From assembly GCF_030915445.1 (NCBI RefSeq), contig NZ_CP133264.1, positions 4,807,208-4,871,207 of the forward strand: a stretch of 64,000 nt of DNA. Direction: 5' to 3'. Both the position numbers and the translations under genes were made by a program. Position 1 is the first letter of the stretch; each line of letters starts with the position of its first letter. Source of the stretch: Clostridium sp. OS1-26 (lineage in GTDB: Bacteria > Bacillota > Clostridia > Clostridiales > Clostridiaceae). The notes under the pieces are model-generated. The model worked only from the letters and a program-made list of their open reading frames with translations, ran no database searches and was not told the origin of the DNA. Shown here piece after piece: positions 1-9,773 of this stretch.

Positions 1-979
1 TTGTTGCATTCGTATTTCCTGTAACAATATTAACAGCATTATCACTTAATACTCCAATTCCACCTAATGCATTTATATTACTTACATTATTATTGTTAAT
101 AAAACTATTTACATCCATTTGATTACTGTCTCCTACCAATATTATTGGGTTTCCATTCTTACCTGCTAACGCTGAACCAGAAAGAGCATCTGCAAATCCT
201 TTATCACTAGCTATGTAAACTTTATTTAATTCTAACTGTGCCTTATAGCTACTTATTAAAGCCAAATTTCTCTCATATTTGGTTAGTTGATTATAAGTTT
301 TAGTAGGATTTAATGTACTTACTACACCGCTGGCTAATACATCCTGTCCACCTATAACATTTACTTCTCCATTATTAGTTTTTATTTGACTATTTACATA
401 GTTTTTAACTGTATCAGGAACATTGTTTTGTTCTACTAATATTATAGGATATTGTAGCTTAGCTGCAATTGGAGCCGCTGAAAGTGCATCCTCATAATGT
501 TCTCCATTTACAACAAACACTCCTTTAGAAGTACCTAATTCTTTTGCTACTTTAACAGAAGTTTCATATCTATCTTGTCCCCATATTCGTTTTACATTAA
601 TCCCCATGCTTTTAAGCTTATTTTCTACATTGGAATTTACAACTCCTAAACCACCGATAATAAACACATTTTTAACACCTAGGTCTTGTATTTTTTCTTT
701 TGTAGAATCAGTTAAATTAGTGGCATCAGTTAAAAGAATAGGTGCATTATACTTTTTAGCTAAAGGTGAAGAAGTTATTGCATCAGGAAAGTTTTGACTA
801 TTTACTAAAATAGCATAATCCGATTGTATCCATCCTTGGGAAACTATAGCATTGCTTGTTCCATATCTATCTTGTCCTGCTAACCTGTCAATATTAATAT
901 TATTTTTTGCAAATACACTGCCAGAAGCAAACAAACTTGTCCCTAAAATACATGACATGATTAATAATTTACTTTTCAT
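1..979 (-). CDS. CWB2-repeat secreted cell-wall protein (3' end beyond window)
   Basis: The open frame runs from ATG at 979 to the left edge, so the C-terminus is missing. The start follows a GGAGG site. Residues 1-24 form a signal peptide (basic MKSK, hydrophobic core, cleavage near SVFA-K). The rest is made of cell wall binding repeat 2 (PF04122) units, seen as repeated DRYGTS/DRYETS motifs, FPDAI/YEDALS/FADALS motifs and IIGG/VIGG turns. This family anchors clostridial surface proteins to the wall through anionic polymers. No catalytic domain lies in the visible part; one could follow beyond the edge. Family assignment is secure, the specific role is unknown. Confidence 0.9.
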   Translation of the reverse strand, partial: MKSKLLIMSCILGTSLFASGSVFAKNNINIDRLAGQDRYGTSNAIVSQGWIQSDYAILVNSQNFPDAITSSPLAKKYNAPILLTDATNLTDSTKEKIQDLGVKNVFIIGGLGVVNSNVENKLKSMGINVKRIWGQDRYETSVKVAKELGTSKGVFVVNGEHYEDALSAAPIAAKLQYPIILVEQNNVPDTVKNYVNSQIKTNNGEVNVIGGQDVLASGVVSTLNPTKTYNQLTKYERNLALISSYKAQLELNKVYIASDKGFADALSGSALAGKNGNPIILVGDSNQMDVNSFINNNNVSNINALGGIGVLSDNAVNIVTGNTNAT

Positions 980-1002
980 TTCTCGTCCTCCTTATAGCTT
1001 GC

Positions 1003-1039
1003 TAAGAGCGCAATCCCATGGTCAGGGAATGCGCTCTTA
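1003..1039 (-). other. Hairpin in 5' UTR of the CWB2 gene
   Basis: A 15-bp inverted repeat with one mismatch (TAAGAGCGCAATCCC against its complement) lies about 25 bases upstream of the CWB2 start codon. No U-run follows on the minus strand, so it is not an obvious terminator. It could stabilise the mRNA or bind a regulator. Confidence 0.5.
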
Positions 1040-1082
1040 TTCATTTATCCAGTGATACAAAAATTCATTAAAAATAATATAC

Positions 1083-1111
1083 AATATATTAGAAGTATAA
1101 ACAAATTTCAA
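1083..1111 (-). promoter_or_regulatory. Putative sigma-A promoter of CWB2 gene
   Basis: On the minus strand there is TTGAAA (-35), a 17-base spacer and TATATT (-10), about 105 bases upstream of the start codon. This gives an untranslated leader that contains the hairpin at 1003-1039. Confidence 0.45.
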
Positions 1112-1162
1112 CAATTTTACAATCCTTTATAGACAATTCCACTTACTTGTAGTTACTGAAGT

Positions 1163-1206
1163 AAAAATGGCTGTTTCAAAACTAAATAATTAGTTTTGAA
1201 ACAGCC
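1163..1206 (-). terminator. Rho-independent terminator of the permease gene
   Basis: A perfect 16-bp stem (GGCTGTTTCAAAACTA and its complement, 6-base loop) is followed by an ATTTTT run when read on the minus strand. It lies 69 bases past the permease stop codon. Confidence 0.85.
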
Positions 1207-1274
1207 CGTATCTTTTAACTTAATAATTATTATTAGTATTTTTATTTAATACAGTTGCATAGTAACCAAACAGC

Positions 1275-2669
1275 TTAACTAAGCAGTTTAGTAGCTTTCT
1301 TTTTATTTAATCCACTTCCATACCAAGCAGCAACTAGAACCACTATCCATGCAACTCCAACTATAGCTGGAATTCTTGTATCTTCACCCATGCACATAGA
1401 AACAAATACGCCAACTAGGAATATCATAGTGATGATGCCTGAAGCTGGATAAAGTACTGTTTTGAACCTCAATTTTTTAACCTGTTCAGGTGTAAGACTC
1501 TTTCTGAATTTAATCTGAGTGTAAACAATCATGAACCAAGCAAATATACCTGCAAATGTTCCTACACTTGTAACATAAGTGAATGCTTTACCAGGAGCAA
1601 CATAGTTTAATATAACTCCAATTAACATAAATGCTACTGAAGCAAGTATTGCATTCTTAGGTACGTTAGTTTTGCTAAGCTTTGAGAAGAACTTAGGTGC
1701 TTGTCCTTGCAGTGAAAGGTTGTATAGCATACGACCAGTTGTGAATATACCTGAGTTACATGATGATGACGCTGCTGTAAGTACAACGAAGTTTATGATA
1801 CCAGCGGCTGCAGCTATACCAAGTTTGGAGAATGTAAGAACAAACGGACTTCCTGTTGTTCCTATGCTGTCCCAAGCATAAAGTGACATTATAACAAACA
1901 ATGCACCAATATAGAATATCATTATTCTCACGAAAACGCTGTTTATAGCTTTAGGGATTACTTTTTCAGGATTTTTTGCTTCTCCAGCTGTAACACCGAT
2001 AAGCTCAACTCCTACGAAAGCAAAGGAAACCATAGTCAATGTTGATATAGGACCCATGATTCCTTTAGGGAAGAAACCACCGTGAGCAGTAAGGTTTGAA
2101 ATACCAATTGGTACCCCTTTATTTCCCAATCCAAACGCTATCATAGCTATACCTATTGCAATCATAGCAATTATTGTAACAACTTTTATAAGTGCAAACC
2201 AGAATTCGATTTCTCCGAATGCTTTAGCTGCAGTTAAGTTTACAACAGTAAGTAAACAAACAGCAATAAGCGCTGACACCCACTGTGGTACGTTTGGAAA
2301 CCAGAAGTTTATGTAAATACCTACTGCTGTAACTTCTGCCATACAAGTTACAACCCACATTATCCAGTATGTCCAACCTGTTAGATATCCTGCAAGAGGA
2401 CTTACGTAGTCGTTTGCATATGCACTAAAAGAACCTGCAACTGGATGTTCAACTGCCATTTCCCCAAGGGCACGCATGATAAAAAATATGATTATTCCTG
2501 CAACGGCATATGTAAGTAATATAGCTGGACCTGCGGCCTTAATAGCTGTTGCTGATCCTAGGAACAAACCAACTCCGATAGCTCCACCGATTGCCATCAT
2601 TTTAATGTGTCTTTCTTCAAGGCCACGTTCTAGGCTTTCGCCTGTTTGAGTTTGAACTTCGTTACTCAT
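1275..2669 (-). CDS. Amino-acid permease (APC superfamily, AAT type)
   Basis: 464 residues with about 12 hydrophobic segments. The protein has the APC start GGAIGVGLFLGSA (near residues 28-40), the conserved ARALGEMA-like stretch (IMRALGEMAVEHP) and the TAGEAKNPEKVIPKAI loop typical of CycA/GabP/ProY-like proton-coupled amino-acid importers. Substrate cannot be told from sequence. An AAGGGG site precedes the ATG. It appears monocistronic, with its own terminator at 1163-1206. Confidence 0.9.
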   Translation of the reverse strand: MSNEVQTQTGESLERGLEERHIKMMAIGGAIGVGLFLGSATAIKAAGPAILLTYAVAGIIIFFIMRALGEMAVEHPVAGSFSAYANDYVSPLAGYLTGWTYWIMWVVTCMAEVTAVGIYINFWFPNVPQWVSALIAVCLLTVVNLTAAKAFGEIEFWFALIKVVTIIAMIAIGIAMIAFGLGNKGVPIGISNLTAHGGFFPKGIMGPISTLTMVSFAFVGVELIGVTAGEAKNPEKVIPKAINSVFVRIMIFYIGALFVIMSLYAWDSIGTTGSPFVLTFSKLGIAAAAGIINFVVLTAASSSCNSGIFTTGRMLYNLSLQGQAPKFFSKLSKTNVPKNAILASVAFMLIGVILNYVAPGKAFTYVTSVGTFAGIFAWFMIVYTQIKFRKSLTPEQVKKLRFKTVLYPASGIITMIFLVGVFVSMCMGEDTRIPAIVGVAWIVVLVAAWYGSGLNKKKATKLLS

Positions 2670-3039
2670 TTCACTACCCCTTCCCTTATAAAAAAATTAA
2701 ATGCTTTTGAAACCCTAAACCTGTTAGGATTTGAGGCTTTTCAAGCTATATCAAAAAGGATTTCCAACACTCACTATTGAATATATATTGTGAAGTATCC
2801 TTTATGAACGAATTAAAACTTATATCAAAGAAAGCAATTCTACTTTTCACGATATTCAATTTTAAATTAATTGTCTGTTTTTTTATGCTTTGATTTTAAA
2901 ATTATGCAATTTCAAAAATATTCTTTCTTCATTTTATATAATTATTTCAATATTGTCAATAATCACACGAATGATAAGGAGAAAATTAACTTTTATACAA
3001 TTATGTCGAAAATCTATATGCTGTGATAAAAAATATGTA

Positions 3040-3085
3040 AAAAAATCAGGTACAAGAATCATTCAATTCTTGTACCTGATTTTTT
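3040..3085 (-). terminator. Strong bidirectional hairpin terminator
   Basis: A 16-bp perfect stem (AATCAGGTACAAGAAT and complement) is flanked by A and T runs on both sides. It directly follows the stop of the gene remnant at 3084-3176, so it is probably that lost gene's terminator. Confidence 0.7.
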
Positions 3086-3176
3086 AAACTGCATTAGATT
3101 TATTTATAACATCCATAGCATTCTTTACTTCTGCTTTTGTGATTTTCATTAAGACGTATATCGCTAAAGTTGCACT
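3084..3176 (-). pseudogene. 3' remnant of an unidentified gene
   Basis: A 30-codon frame ends in MKITKAEVKNAMDVINKSNA-V and stops inside the terminator hairpin. It is closed upstream by an in-frame TAA, and the internal ATG has no ribosome site. A hydrophobic stretch (ATLAIYVLM) followed by a charged tail fits the cytoplasmic C-terminus of a membrane protein. The remaining intergenic sequence up to 3360 shows no coding signal. Confidence 0.35.
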
Positions 3177-3360
3177 TTAGTTAAAGAATTCAGACGCTTA
3201 TATAGAATTCAATAATAATTAATGTATCAAACAATTTTTACATAAAATTATTATTTTCATATTACTAAAGCTCGATTAATATTAATTAATTTAATAAAAA
3301 TTTCCCAACAACATTAAATTTTATTAAAATAGTTTTAAAATTTAAACACTTATACTACAA

Positions 3361-6360
3361 TCAGTGCATGAAAATAATATCTTTAAAATACTGAGTTATT
3401 TTAATTCTGTTTGCTTCATTCAACTTTAATGCTTCGCCATTAATATAAATGTTTACTCCATTAACTAAATAAATATTTACATCGTACTTCAAATTTCTTT
3501 TGCTATACTCTAAGGACATAAATGCATTTATAAACTCCTCAATTTCCTTCAGTGTCATAGTCTTCTGAAACATCTTTTCCTCTGAAATAGCATTCTTTAA
3601 AGTATGCTTAACTTCCTTCATTATCTTATAGAGGTTTATCTGTTTCCACCTTGCCACCCTCATCTTTAAATCTCTAAAGATTTCATCTCCATCTTTTCTT
3701 ATAATAGGGACTCCATGAAGCTGATTTTCAAGCTTTTTTACTGTGGAGTTATTGCTTTCAAATTTACTCATAATAAATAAGGCACCATAATCATATTCGG
3801 TTCTTATAATTCTTCCATAAATCTGCTTCAAATCTATAGATACAATTGGAAAATTCACCTTTGCATAAGCCTGCCAATAGTTTTTTCCTCTTTCAACTTG
3901 ATTTTCTATTAAAGACTTATAAAAGGGCTCCTTACTGTTGATATTAGGCACTTTATCTAAAATTACAGTGGTCATGGTGTCTCCAGGAATATCTATTCCT
4001 TCAAAATATCCCTTTGAACCTAGTAAAATATATCTTTCCTCCCTGGATCTCAATTTTTCTATATCTTTTTTGCCCTCTACAACGCTTATCCCTAAAGCCT
4101 TTAAATTTTCTGAAGCCTCTTCTTTAAAAGCCTCAAGTCTTTTCCTGCTGGTAAAGAGAATAATAATATTACCTTCAACATTAGATAAAAGCTCTATAAT
4201 AAACTTTTTCATTTCTTCTGAAAAAGTATCTGTATTATTAGGATCAATATTCTCTATAGCATATATTGCACTCTTACCTTTATAGTCAAACACAGGTTTT
4301 ATAGGAGGAACCTCTACTATTTCTTTATTTTGAGACTTTGCAATATTTATTCCCAGGGTGTTTTTTAAACTATTGTAGCCATTATCTGTACTTAGAGTTG
4401 CAGACACAAAAAGGCAGCTCTTAGCTCCGCTTAGAACTTTTTCATAAAAAGCACCAGATACATCTAAAGGTATACTGGATATCTTCCACCACTTAAAAAA
4501 TTTATCTACTTCAAAGTAAAAACAATAGCCTTCTTCACTTTGAAGTATTACATCCTCTAAGAGCCTGCTATAGCTATTTATAACTTCTACTTTTTCTATT
4601 AGTATTTTAAGCCGTTTATCCTTTTCAAGGTTAGATATTTCCTTTAAAACAGAAGTCGCTTTCTCTAAGTTTATATTTAAGTTGCTTAAATTCTCCTTAA
4701 GATATTCTAAGTATTTTATTATGGTTGCTAGCTTAGGATTGCTTTTATCTAAATGCTCCTTGATATTGTAATCCTTGCTTATGCCACTTTCCGATACATA
4801 GTTTTCAAAGGCAGCTTTGATATTTGCAATTTGATTTATACACTGCTCTATCCATGATTCTATCTCGCTTAAAGGCAAAGTATCCTTTTTAGTTCTTCTT
4901 GATAAATAATATAGATACCCACTTTTTTCTGCGCTGTTATATATCTCTTTTATATATCTTTCAAACTCATGAGAAACCAAAGTACTTTCAAAAGCATCAT
5001 AGGATTCCTGAGTGAGATTGTGAGCTTCGTCCACCACAATATTTTCAAGAGGAACGATACTTTTATAGGGCCACTTTAATAATAAGGAATGATTAACAAC
5101 AATAAGCTGAGACTCCTTTAATGCCTCAACCTTTGATGCGTAATAGCACCGATCTTTATATTTACAGACTCCTACATCGCAAAGTTCTGAGTCACAATTG
5201 CACTGATTTATCAAGAAATCTAAATTAAACTTTTCTCTTATAATAGAGCTTATTTCTTCTAGATCTCCAATGCCCTTTTCTAGTATGAGCCTTTTTAAAT
5301 AAACATAACCAATAAGAGTTTTCATATTATTGGGATATTCTATATCCCCAAACCTGTCAAAGCAGAGATAATTATTTTTTCCCTTTATTAAAGTATAGCT
5401 TACATCTCTTTTTATATTTAATGCTTCTAAAAGATTAGGTATGTCCTTTTCTACCAGCTGATTTTGTAATCCCTTTGTATTAGTAGATATAATAACTTTT
5501 TCTTCTTTAATATATGTATATATGGAAGATGGAAGCAAATAAGCCATGCTTTTTCCTAGTCCTGTTGGTGCTTCCATTATTGTAATCCTGCCTTTTTCCA
5601 GTCCTTCTTTTATAAATTTTGATGCATCCCTCTGCTGCGGCCTTAAGGTATAGCTCCTTCCATTTCTCCTCCAAATCTCTTCATGCTCAAAAAGCTTTTC
5701 ATAATCTTTCAGTGCAAAAACAGGATATGGCTCAGCAACTTTCTTTTGGGGTTCAATAGGTTCATTTTCTATGAAGTATTTTACATTCTCCATATTTACC
5801 TTTGTAAGATGCTTATACCAGTTCCATGCTTCTAGTTCCGTAATGCTCATAGGCAGCGAGTAACCATTTTCATAGTAAAAGCTGCTTATTGCATAATTAA
5901 GCATCATTATTATATCTTCTGCATAACTAAGAGCTCTACAATTCTCCTCTTTGTAATTATGAATAAACTTCTTTAATAAATATTGAAGATTAAACTCTGT
6001 AAGCTCTGGAAAAAGGATGGCAAGAAGTTCTACTAAATCTAAAAATTCATTATCTATGTTAAGATAACTTCCTTCAAAGGCTTTATTATGACATACTAAT
6101 GGAAGGTCTTCAATAAAGAGTAATAGTTTCTTAATTCCATCTTTTAACTGCAGTGCACTGTCTAGTTCTTTTTGTGTAATTCCTCTCAAAAGATCAGAAA
6201 TGCTTAGTGCTATTAATCTATTTGGATTAACTAAAGTGCTGAAGTTTGTAACAACATTATCTTTTATTTTAACAGCACAGATTTTTATAATTTTGTCATC
6301 AGTACCAGTGGTCTCTATATCTAAAAATATTACGTTATTTAATATACTGTAGGGTTTCAT
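3361..6360 (-). CDS. dinG: DinG-type exonuclease/helicase fusion
   Basis: 999 residues. The N-terminal ~170 residues are a DEDDh exonuclease-like domain (FLDIETTG). The XPD/DinG-type superfamily 2 helicase follows: Walker A APTGLGKS near residue 265, a four-cysteine Fe-S region (CNCDSELCDVGVCKYKDRC), DEAH box VVDEAHN and the VSATLS motif III. The exonuclease site is degraded: the usual HNxxFD is HNKAFE, and the final H-x4-D motif reads CRALSY, so nuclease activity is doubtful. DinG proteins act on R-loops and damaged or replicating DNA. An AAGGAG site sits just before the ATG. Confidence 0.88.
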   Translation of the reverse strand: MKPYSILNNVIFLDIETTGTDDKIIKICAVKIKDNVVTNFSTLVNPNRLIALSISDLLRGITQKELDSALQLKDGIKKLLLFIEDLPLVCHNKAFEGSYLNIDNEFLDLVELLAILFPELTEFNLQYLLKKFIHNYKEENCRALSYAEDIIMMLNYAISSFYYENGYSLPMSITELEAWNWYKHLTKVNMENVKYFIENEPIEPQKKVAEPYPVFALKDYEKLFEHEEIWRRNGRSYTLRPQQRDASKFIKEGLEKGRITIMEAPTGLGKSMAYLLPSSIYTYIKEEKVIISTNTKGLQNQLVEKDIPNLLEALNIKRDVSYTLIKGKNNYLCFDRFGDIEYPNNMKTLIGYVYLKRLILEKGIGDLEEISSIIREKFNLDFLINQCNCDSELCDVGVCKYKDRCYYASKVEALKESQLIVVNHSLLLKWPYKSIVPLENIVVDEAHNLTQESYDAFESTLVSHEFERYIKEIYNSAEKSGYLYYLSRRTKKDTLPLSEIESWIEQCINQIANIKAAFENYVSESGISKDYNIKEHLDKSNPKLATIIKYLEYLKENLSNLNINLEKATSVLKEISNLEKDKRLKILIEKVEVINSYSRLLEDVILQSEEGYCFYFEVDKFFKWWKISSIPLDVSGAFYEKVLSGAKSCLFVSATLSTDNGYNSLKNTLGINIAKSQNKEIVEVPPIKPVFDYKGKSAIYAIENIDPNNTDTFSEEMKKFIIELLSNVEGNIIILFTSRKRLEAFKEEASENLKALGISVVEGKKDIEKLRSREERYILLGSKGYFEGIDIPGDTMTTVILDKVPNINSKEPFYKSLIENQVERGKNYWQAYAKVNFPIVSIDLKQIYGRIIRTEYDYGALFIMSKFESNNSTVKKLENQLHGVPIIRKDGDEIFRDLKMRVARWKQINLYKIMKEVKHTLKNAISEEKMFQKTMTLKEIEEFINAFMSLEYSKRNLKYDVNIYLVNGVNIYINGEALKLNEANRIKITQYFKDIIFMH

Positions 6361-6424
6361 ATATTCTCCTTAGTAAGTAGTTAACTGTTTTATGCTTGTA
6401 ACATTTGCATAAAGTCTAAGGGTA

Positions 6425-6634
6425 TTATAACATATATGTTTCTTCAATATTAACTTTTAAGATTAATAAAAGCTCGCCAAAATACTCTTTTAACGCATCT
6501 TTTGAATATACTTCTTCTTTTAGCCTTCTACTAATTAAACCAAGAGTATTTGCCTCCGATATTATAGAAAATAAATTCATTTTGACATTTGAGAATGATA
6601 TAAAATGATTGTAACCGTATGATTTGGCAAACAT
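6425..6634 (-). CDS. Small hypothetical protein upstream of dinG
   Basis: 69 residues, not recognised. The second half (RRLKEEVYSKDALKEYF...) looks helical. There is no Shine-Dalgarno site; a TATAAT-like string lies almost at the ATG. It may be a gene remnant or not translated at all. Confidence 0.25.
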   Translation of the reverse strand: MFAKSYGYNHFISFSNVKMNLFSIISEANTLGLISRRLKEEVYSKDALKEYFGELLLILKVNIEETYML

Positions 6635-6792
6635 ATATTATACCAACAGAAAGGTAATTCTTTTTGAACAAAAGAGTTATCAGATAAAGTTATATCTTCT
6701 TTTGCTGCAAAATATGAACAAGCCTAGTACAAATATAACAGAGCTATAGACGAATATCCTTTCATAATTTTATAGAAAAGGAGATTATAGAT

Positions 6793-9000
6793 ATGATAAA
6801 ACCATTAGATCCAAGCTCTATTCCTAAATATGTAAATCAATTGTTTATTCCTCCAGTATATAAGCCTGTAATTGTAAAAGATCCGGTTACAGGTGAGGAG
6901 ATAAGCTATAATTATACTATTAGTATGACTCAATTTAAGCAGCAGATACTTCCGCCTACATTCCCTAAAACAACTGTGTGGGGTTATGAAGGTAATGTTG
7001 AGGATCCAAATACAGGTAAAGCTTATTGCTGCCGTAGTTCACCAGGACCTACTTTTAAAGCAGTTCGAGGAATTCCAAGTAATGTACAGTGGGTAAATAA
7101 TATCACTGAACCAAATCCCTTTGCAGTGGACCCAACCATACATTGGGCGAATCCAAATGATATGCCAACGCCAACACTGCCATTTTTACCTTTTCCACGA
7201 GGATATCTTTTAGCACAGAGTCCAGTTCCTCTTGTTACGCACTTACATGGCGGAGAGGTTCAATCTGATTCTGATGGTGGTCCGAATACTTGGTTTACGG
7301 CTGGGGAGGAAAAAACGGGGCCAGAATTTTCAAAGACTCGTTATACCTATCCCAACAAACAAGAACCAACTACACTTTGGTATCATGACCATGCACTGGG
7401 AACTACACGTCTCAATGTTTATGCTGGTCTTGCCGGATTTTATTTAATAGAAGATCCAAACAATAAAATATCTCCGCTTCTTCCAAGCGGCCCATATGAA
7501 ATTCCAATTGTAATTCAAGATCGCTCATTCAATGAAGATGGTTCATTACTATTTCCAAGCAATGGTGTAGATCCTAATGTTCATCCTTATTGGAGACCAG
7601 CCTTTGTAGGTAATACTATTATGGTCAATGGAAGAGCATGGCCCAATTTAAATGTAGAGCGTAGACAGTACAGATTTAGAATTCTAAACGGATCGAATAA
7701 CAGAACCTACAATTTAAAGCTTTCAAACAATCAGGAATTTATTCAAATTGGTTCTGATGGAGGCTTCCTTCCTTTCCCAGTAACGTTAACTGAACTATTA
7801 CTCTCATCGGGAGAGCGTGCCGACATTTTGATAGATTTTTCTATGTTACAGCCTGAAACAACTATTATTCTCAATAATAATGCTAATGATCCTTATCCTA
7901 ATGGTAAGGCGCCTGATAAAGATACTGTAGGACAAATTATGCAGTTTACTGTTCTTGGTACACCTGTGGTTCCGCCAACTAAGCTTCCGGCTGAATTGAA
8001 TAAAATTCCTATCTTGGTCCCAGACGTACCAAAGAAAATCTTAACTCTAAATGTGGTTGGGGGAGCAACCGCTCCAACTGAATTACTATTAGATGGGCAG
8101 ATGTGGGATGCTCCAGTTTCAGAATTGCCTATTGTTGGATCAACAGTAGAATGGGAAATTGTTAACCTTACAAATGGTGCTCATCCTATCCACGTACACT
8201 TAATACAATTTCAAATTGAAAATCGTCAAAACTTTGATAATACAAAATACAGCCAAGAATGGATTAAGCTTAATGGGGAGCCACCTCTGCAGCATCCAAC
8301 AATTTCACTGTCTGTAGAACCTTTCCTAACAGGTAATCCAATTGACCCTGCTTTGAATGAACGTGGATGGAAAGATACTGTCATCGCACTCCCAGGAAAA
8401 GTTACTAGACTTAAACTTCGATTTGCACCTCAAGATGCAAATCCTAAAATAGTTAAACCAGGAGTTAATTTATTTCCATTTGATCCTACTTCAGGTCCTG
8501 GATATGTGTGGCATTGTCATATCTTAGATCATGAAGATAATGAAATGATGAGACCACTTAAAGTTACCTCTTCCCCTAACCCTGTAGCCAACCCTCAGAC
8601 TTGTTCTCAGGTTATAGTGGAAGGAAGTACCCAATTGGTTCCTCCTGCACTGAAAGATGCTCCTATTATTCATAGTAATACTGTTTATGCAAATGTTGAA
8701 GATGTGTGCCCTGAGAATGTTGTTATCAGCGGCTTTATCCGTAGAACTATCAGCTATACAGCTGCTTTAGATAATGGATTTGAAGAGAAAAAAGAAATTA
8801 TAGATGATATTCCTTTCCAATGTTTAATCTACCGTGAAGATGCTAATGAAGGCGATGAGTTTACTATTACTGGCGTAACCATATTATGTGAAGTTTTTGC
8901 TCATACCAGAAATTTTGGAACACAGCCTCTTACTGGTAATCCATTGGCTTATAATTTTGTAGAAAAGGATATTATAAAAGTTTGTATCAGAAAAAATTAA
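6793..9000 (+). CDS. Multicopper oxidase with C-terminal spore-coat-like domain
   Basis: 735 residues, CotA/bilirubin-oxidase type. All four copper motifs are present: HLHGGE (residues ~150), WYHDHALG (~200), HPIHVHLIQF (~470) and HCHILDHEDNEMM (~585), the last with the type-1 Cys and Met. CotA proteins end soon after that motif. This one carries ~130 further residues with a pattern resembling DUF3794/SPOCS spore-coat domains (VISGFIRRTISYTA, DDIPFQCLIYREDA, VEKDIIKVCIRK). There is no signal peptide, as expected for a coat protein made in the mother cell. An AAAGGAG site precedes the ATG. Oxidase call secure; tail call is by pattern only. Confidence 0.9.
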   Translation: MIKPLDPSSIPKYVNQLFIPPVYKPVIVKDPVTGEEISYNYTISMTQFKQQILPPTFPKTTVWGYEGNVEDPNTGKAYCCRSSPGPTFKAVRGIPSNVQWVNNITEPNPFAVDPTIHWANPNDMPTPTLPFLPFPRGYLLAQSPVPLVTHLHGGEVQSDSDGGPNTWFTAGEEKTGPEFSKTRYTYPNKQEPTTLWYHDHALGTTRLNVYAGLAGFYLIEDPNNKISPLLPSGPYEIPIVIQDRSFNEDGSLLFPSNGVDPNVHPYWRPAFVGNTIMVNGRAWPNLNVERRQYRFRILNGSNNRTYNLKLSNNQEFIQIGSDGGFLPFPVTLTELLLSSGERADILIDFSMLQPETTIILNNNANDPYPNGKAPDKDTVGQIMQFTVLGTPVVPPTKLPAELNKIPILVPDVPKKILTLNVVGGATAPTELLLDGQMWDAPVSELPIVGSTVEWEIVNLTNGAHPIHVHLIQFQIENRQNFDNTKYSQEWIKLNGEPPLQHPTISLSVEPFLTGNPIDPALNERGWKDTVIALPGKVTRLKLRFAPQDANPKIVKPGVNLFPFDPTSGPGYVWHCHILDHEDNEMMRPLKVTSSPNPVANPQTCSQVIVEGSTQLVPPALKDAPIIHSNTVYANVEDVCPENVVISGFIRRTISYTAALDNGFEEKKEIIDDIPFQCLIYREDANEGDEFTITGVTILCEVFAHTRNFGTQPLTGNPLAYNFVEKDIIKVCIRKN

Positions 9001-9141
9001 AATTATGAATAAATTCAATTTACTGGAGCTAGAGTCTGGAATAATCTATTCATGCAGTACTTCTGCCTGCTGCAATTCCCAGGCTCTTATCTCTCCGTGA
9101 TATACAGTATTTATTACAAGAAACATAAGGTATTACATAAT

Positions 9142-9175
9142 AAAAAGACCGATAGATAAACTACCGGCCCTTATA
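9142..9175 (-). terminator. Terminator between oxidase and acetyltransferase
   Basis: On the minus strand a CCGGTAG/CTATCGG stem (one G-U pair) is followed by a T-run (TCTTTTT). It serves the acetyltransferase gene; the plus-strand oxidase may share it weakly. Confidence 0.55.
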
Positions 9176-9284
9176 TTTAGGGGAATCACAAAATATACTC
9201 ACATATTAGATTATACCCACATTAAACTAAATTAAACACTTTATATGATAGAAAGTTATAATTTAATAAAACTACATATCGTGA

Positions 9285-9737
9285 TTACTTTTCTAATACA
9301 CTTGTATCTTCATATTTCATTAAATAATAAGGTTCGTTTTCTATAACTTCTTCCTCGATTGTCCACCCTTGAGATAAATAAAAATTTGAAGCATTTACAT
9401 TTGCTCTTACGCACTTTAATGTTAATGGTAATCCAACTTCTTTTACAGACTGATCTATCAATGCTTTGCCTATTCCACGCCTTTTAAAATTTGATGAAAC
9501 AAATAAATTGTGAATAAATTTATCTTCTTCCCAAATTGAAACAAACCCAGCAATGTCATTGCCTATTTTTGCTGTTAATATTAACTCCCCTTCCGTGCTA
9601 CTATCAAAATCTTCTAGCTTTATACTGTCATATTCCATCCAATTAAAATTTTCCTGTCTTGTTTTTAAAAAAATCTTGCGCAGCTCATCATAGTCCTCTT
9701 TTTGAGCCTTTTGTATAGAGATATTATTTTTACTCAT
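9285..9737 (-). CDS. GNAT-family N-acetyltransferase
   Basis: 150 residues. The acetyl-CoA loop is visible as RRGIGKALID (motif A), followed by ANVNASNFYLSQGW, the usual motif B region of GNAT enzymes. The start is placed at 9737 because GAGGAGGAGA lies 5-8 bases upstream; an in-frame ATG 18 bases earlier would bury that site. Substrate unknown. Confidence 0.85.
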   Translation of the reverse strand: MSKNNISIQKAQKEDYDELRKIFLKTRQENFNWMEYDSIKLEDFDSSTEGELILTAKIGNDIAGFVSIWEEDKFIHNLFVSSNFKRRGIGKALIDQSVKEVGLPLTLKCVRANVNASNFYLSQGWTIEEEVIENEPYYLMKYEDTSVLEK

Positions 9738-9773
9738 TATATCTCCTCCTCTCATGATATGAAGTGGAAACTT

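Noticed and set aside
2890..3087. 65-codon plus-strand frame upstream of the hairpin at 3040
   Set aside because: It runs through the terminator stem, lacks a ribosome site and has very low-complexity AT-rich composition.
9142..9175. Riboswitch after the multicopper oxidase gene
   Set aside because: Only a single short hairpin with a T-tail is present; an ordinary terminator explains it.
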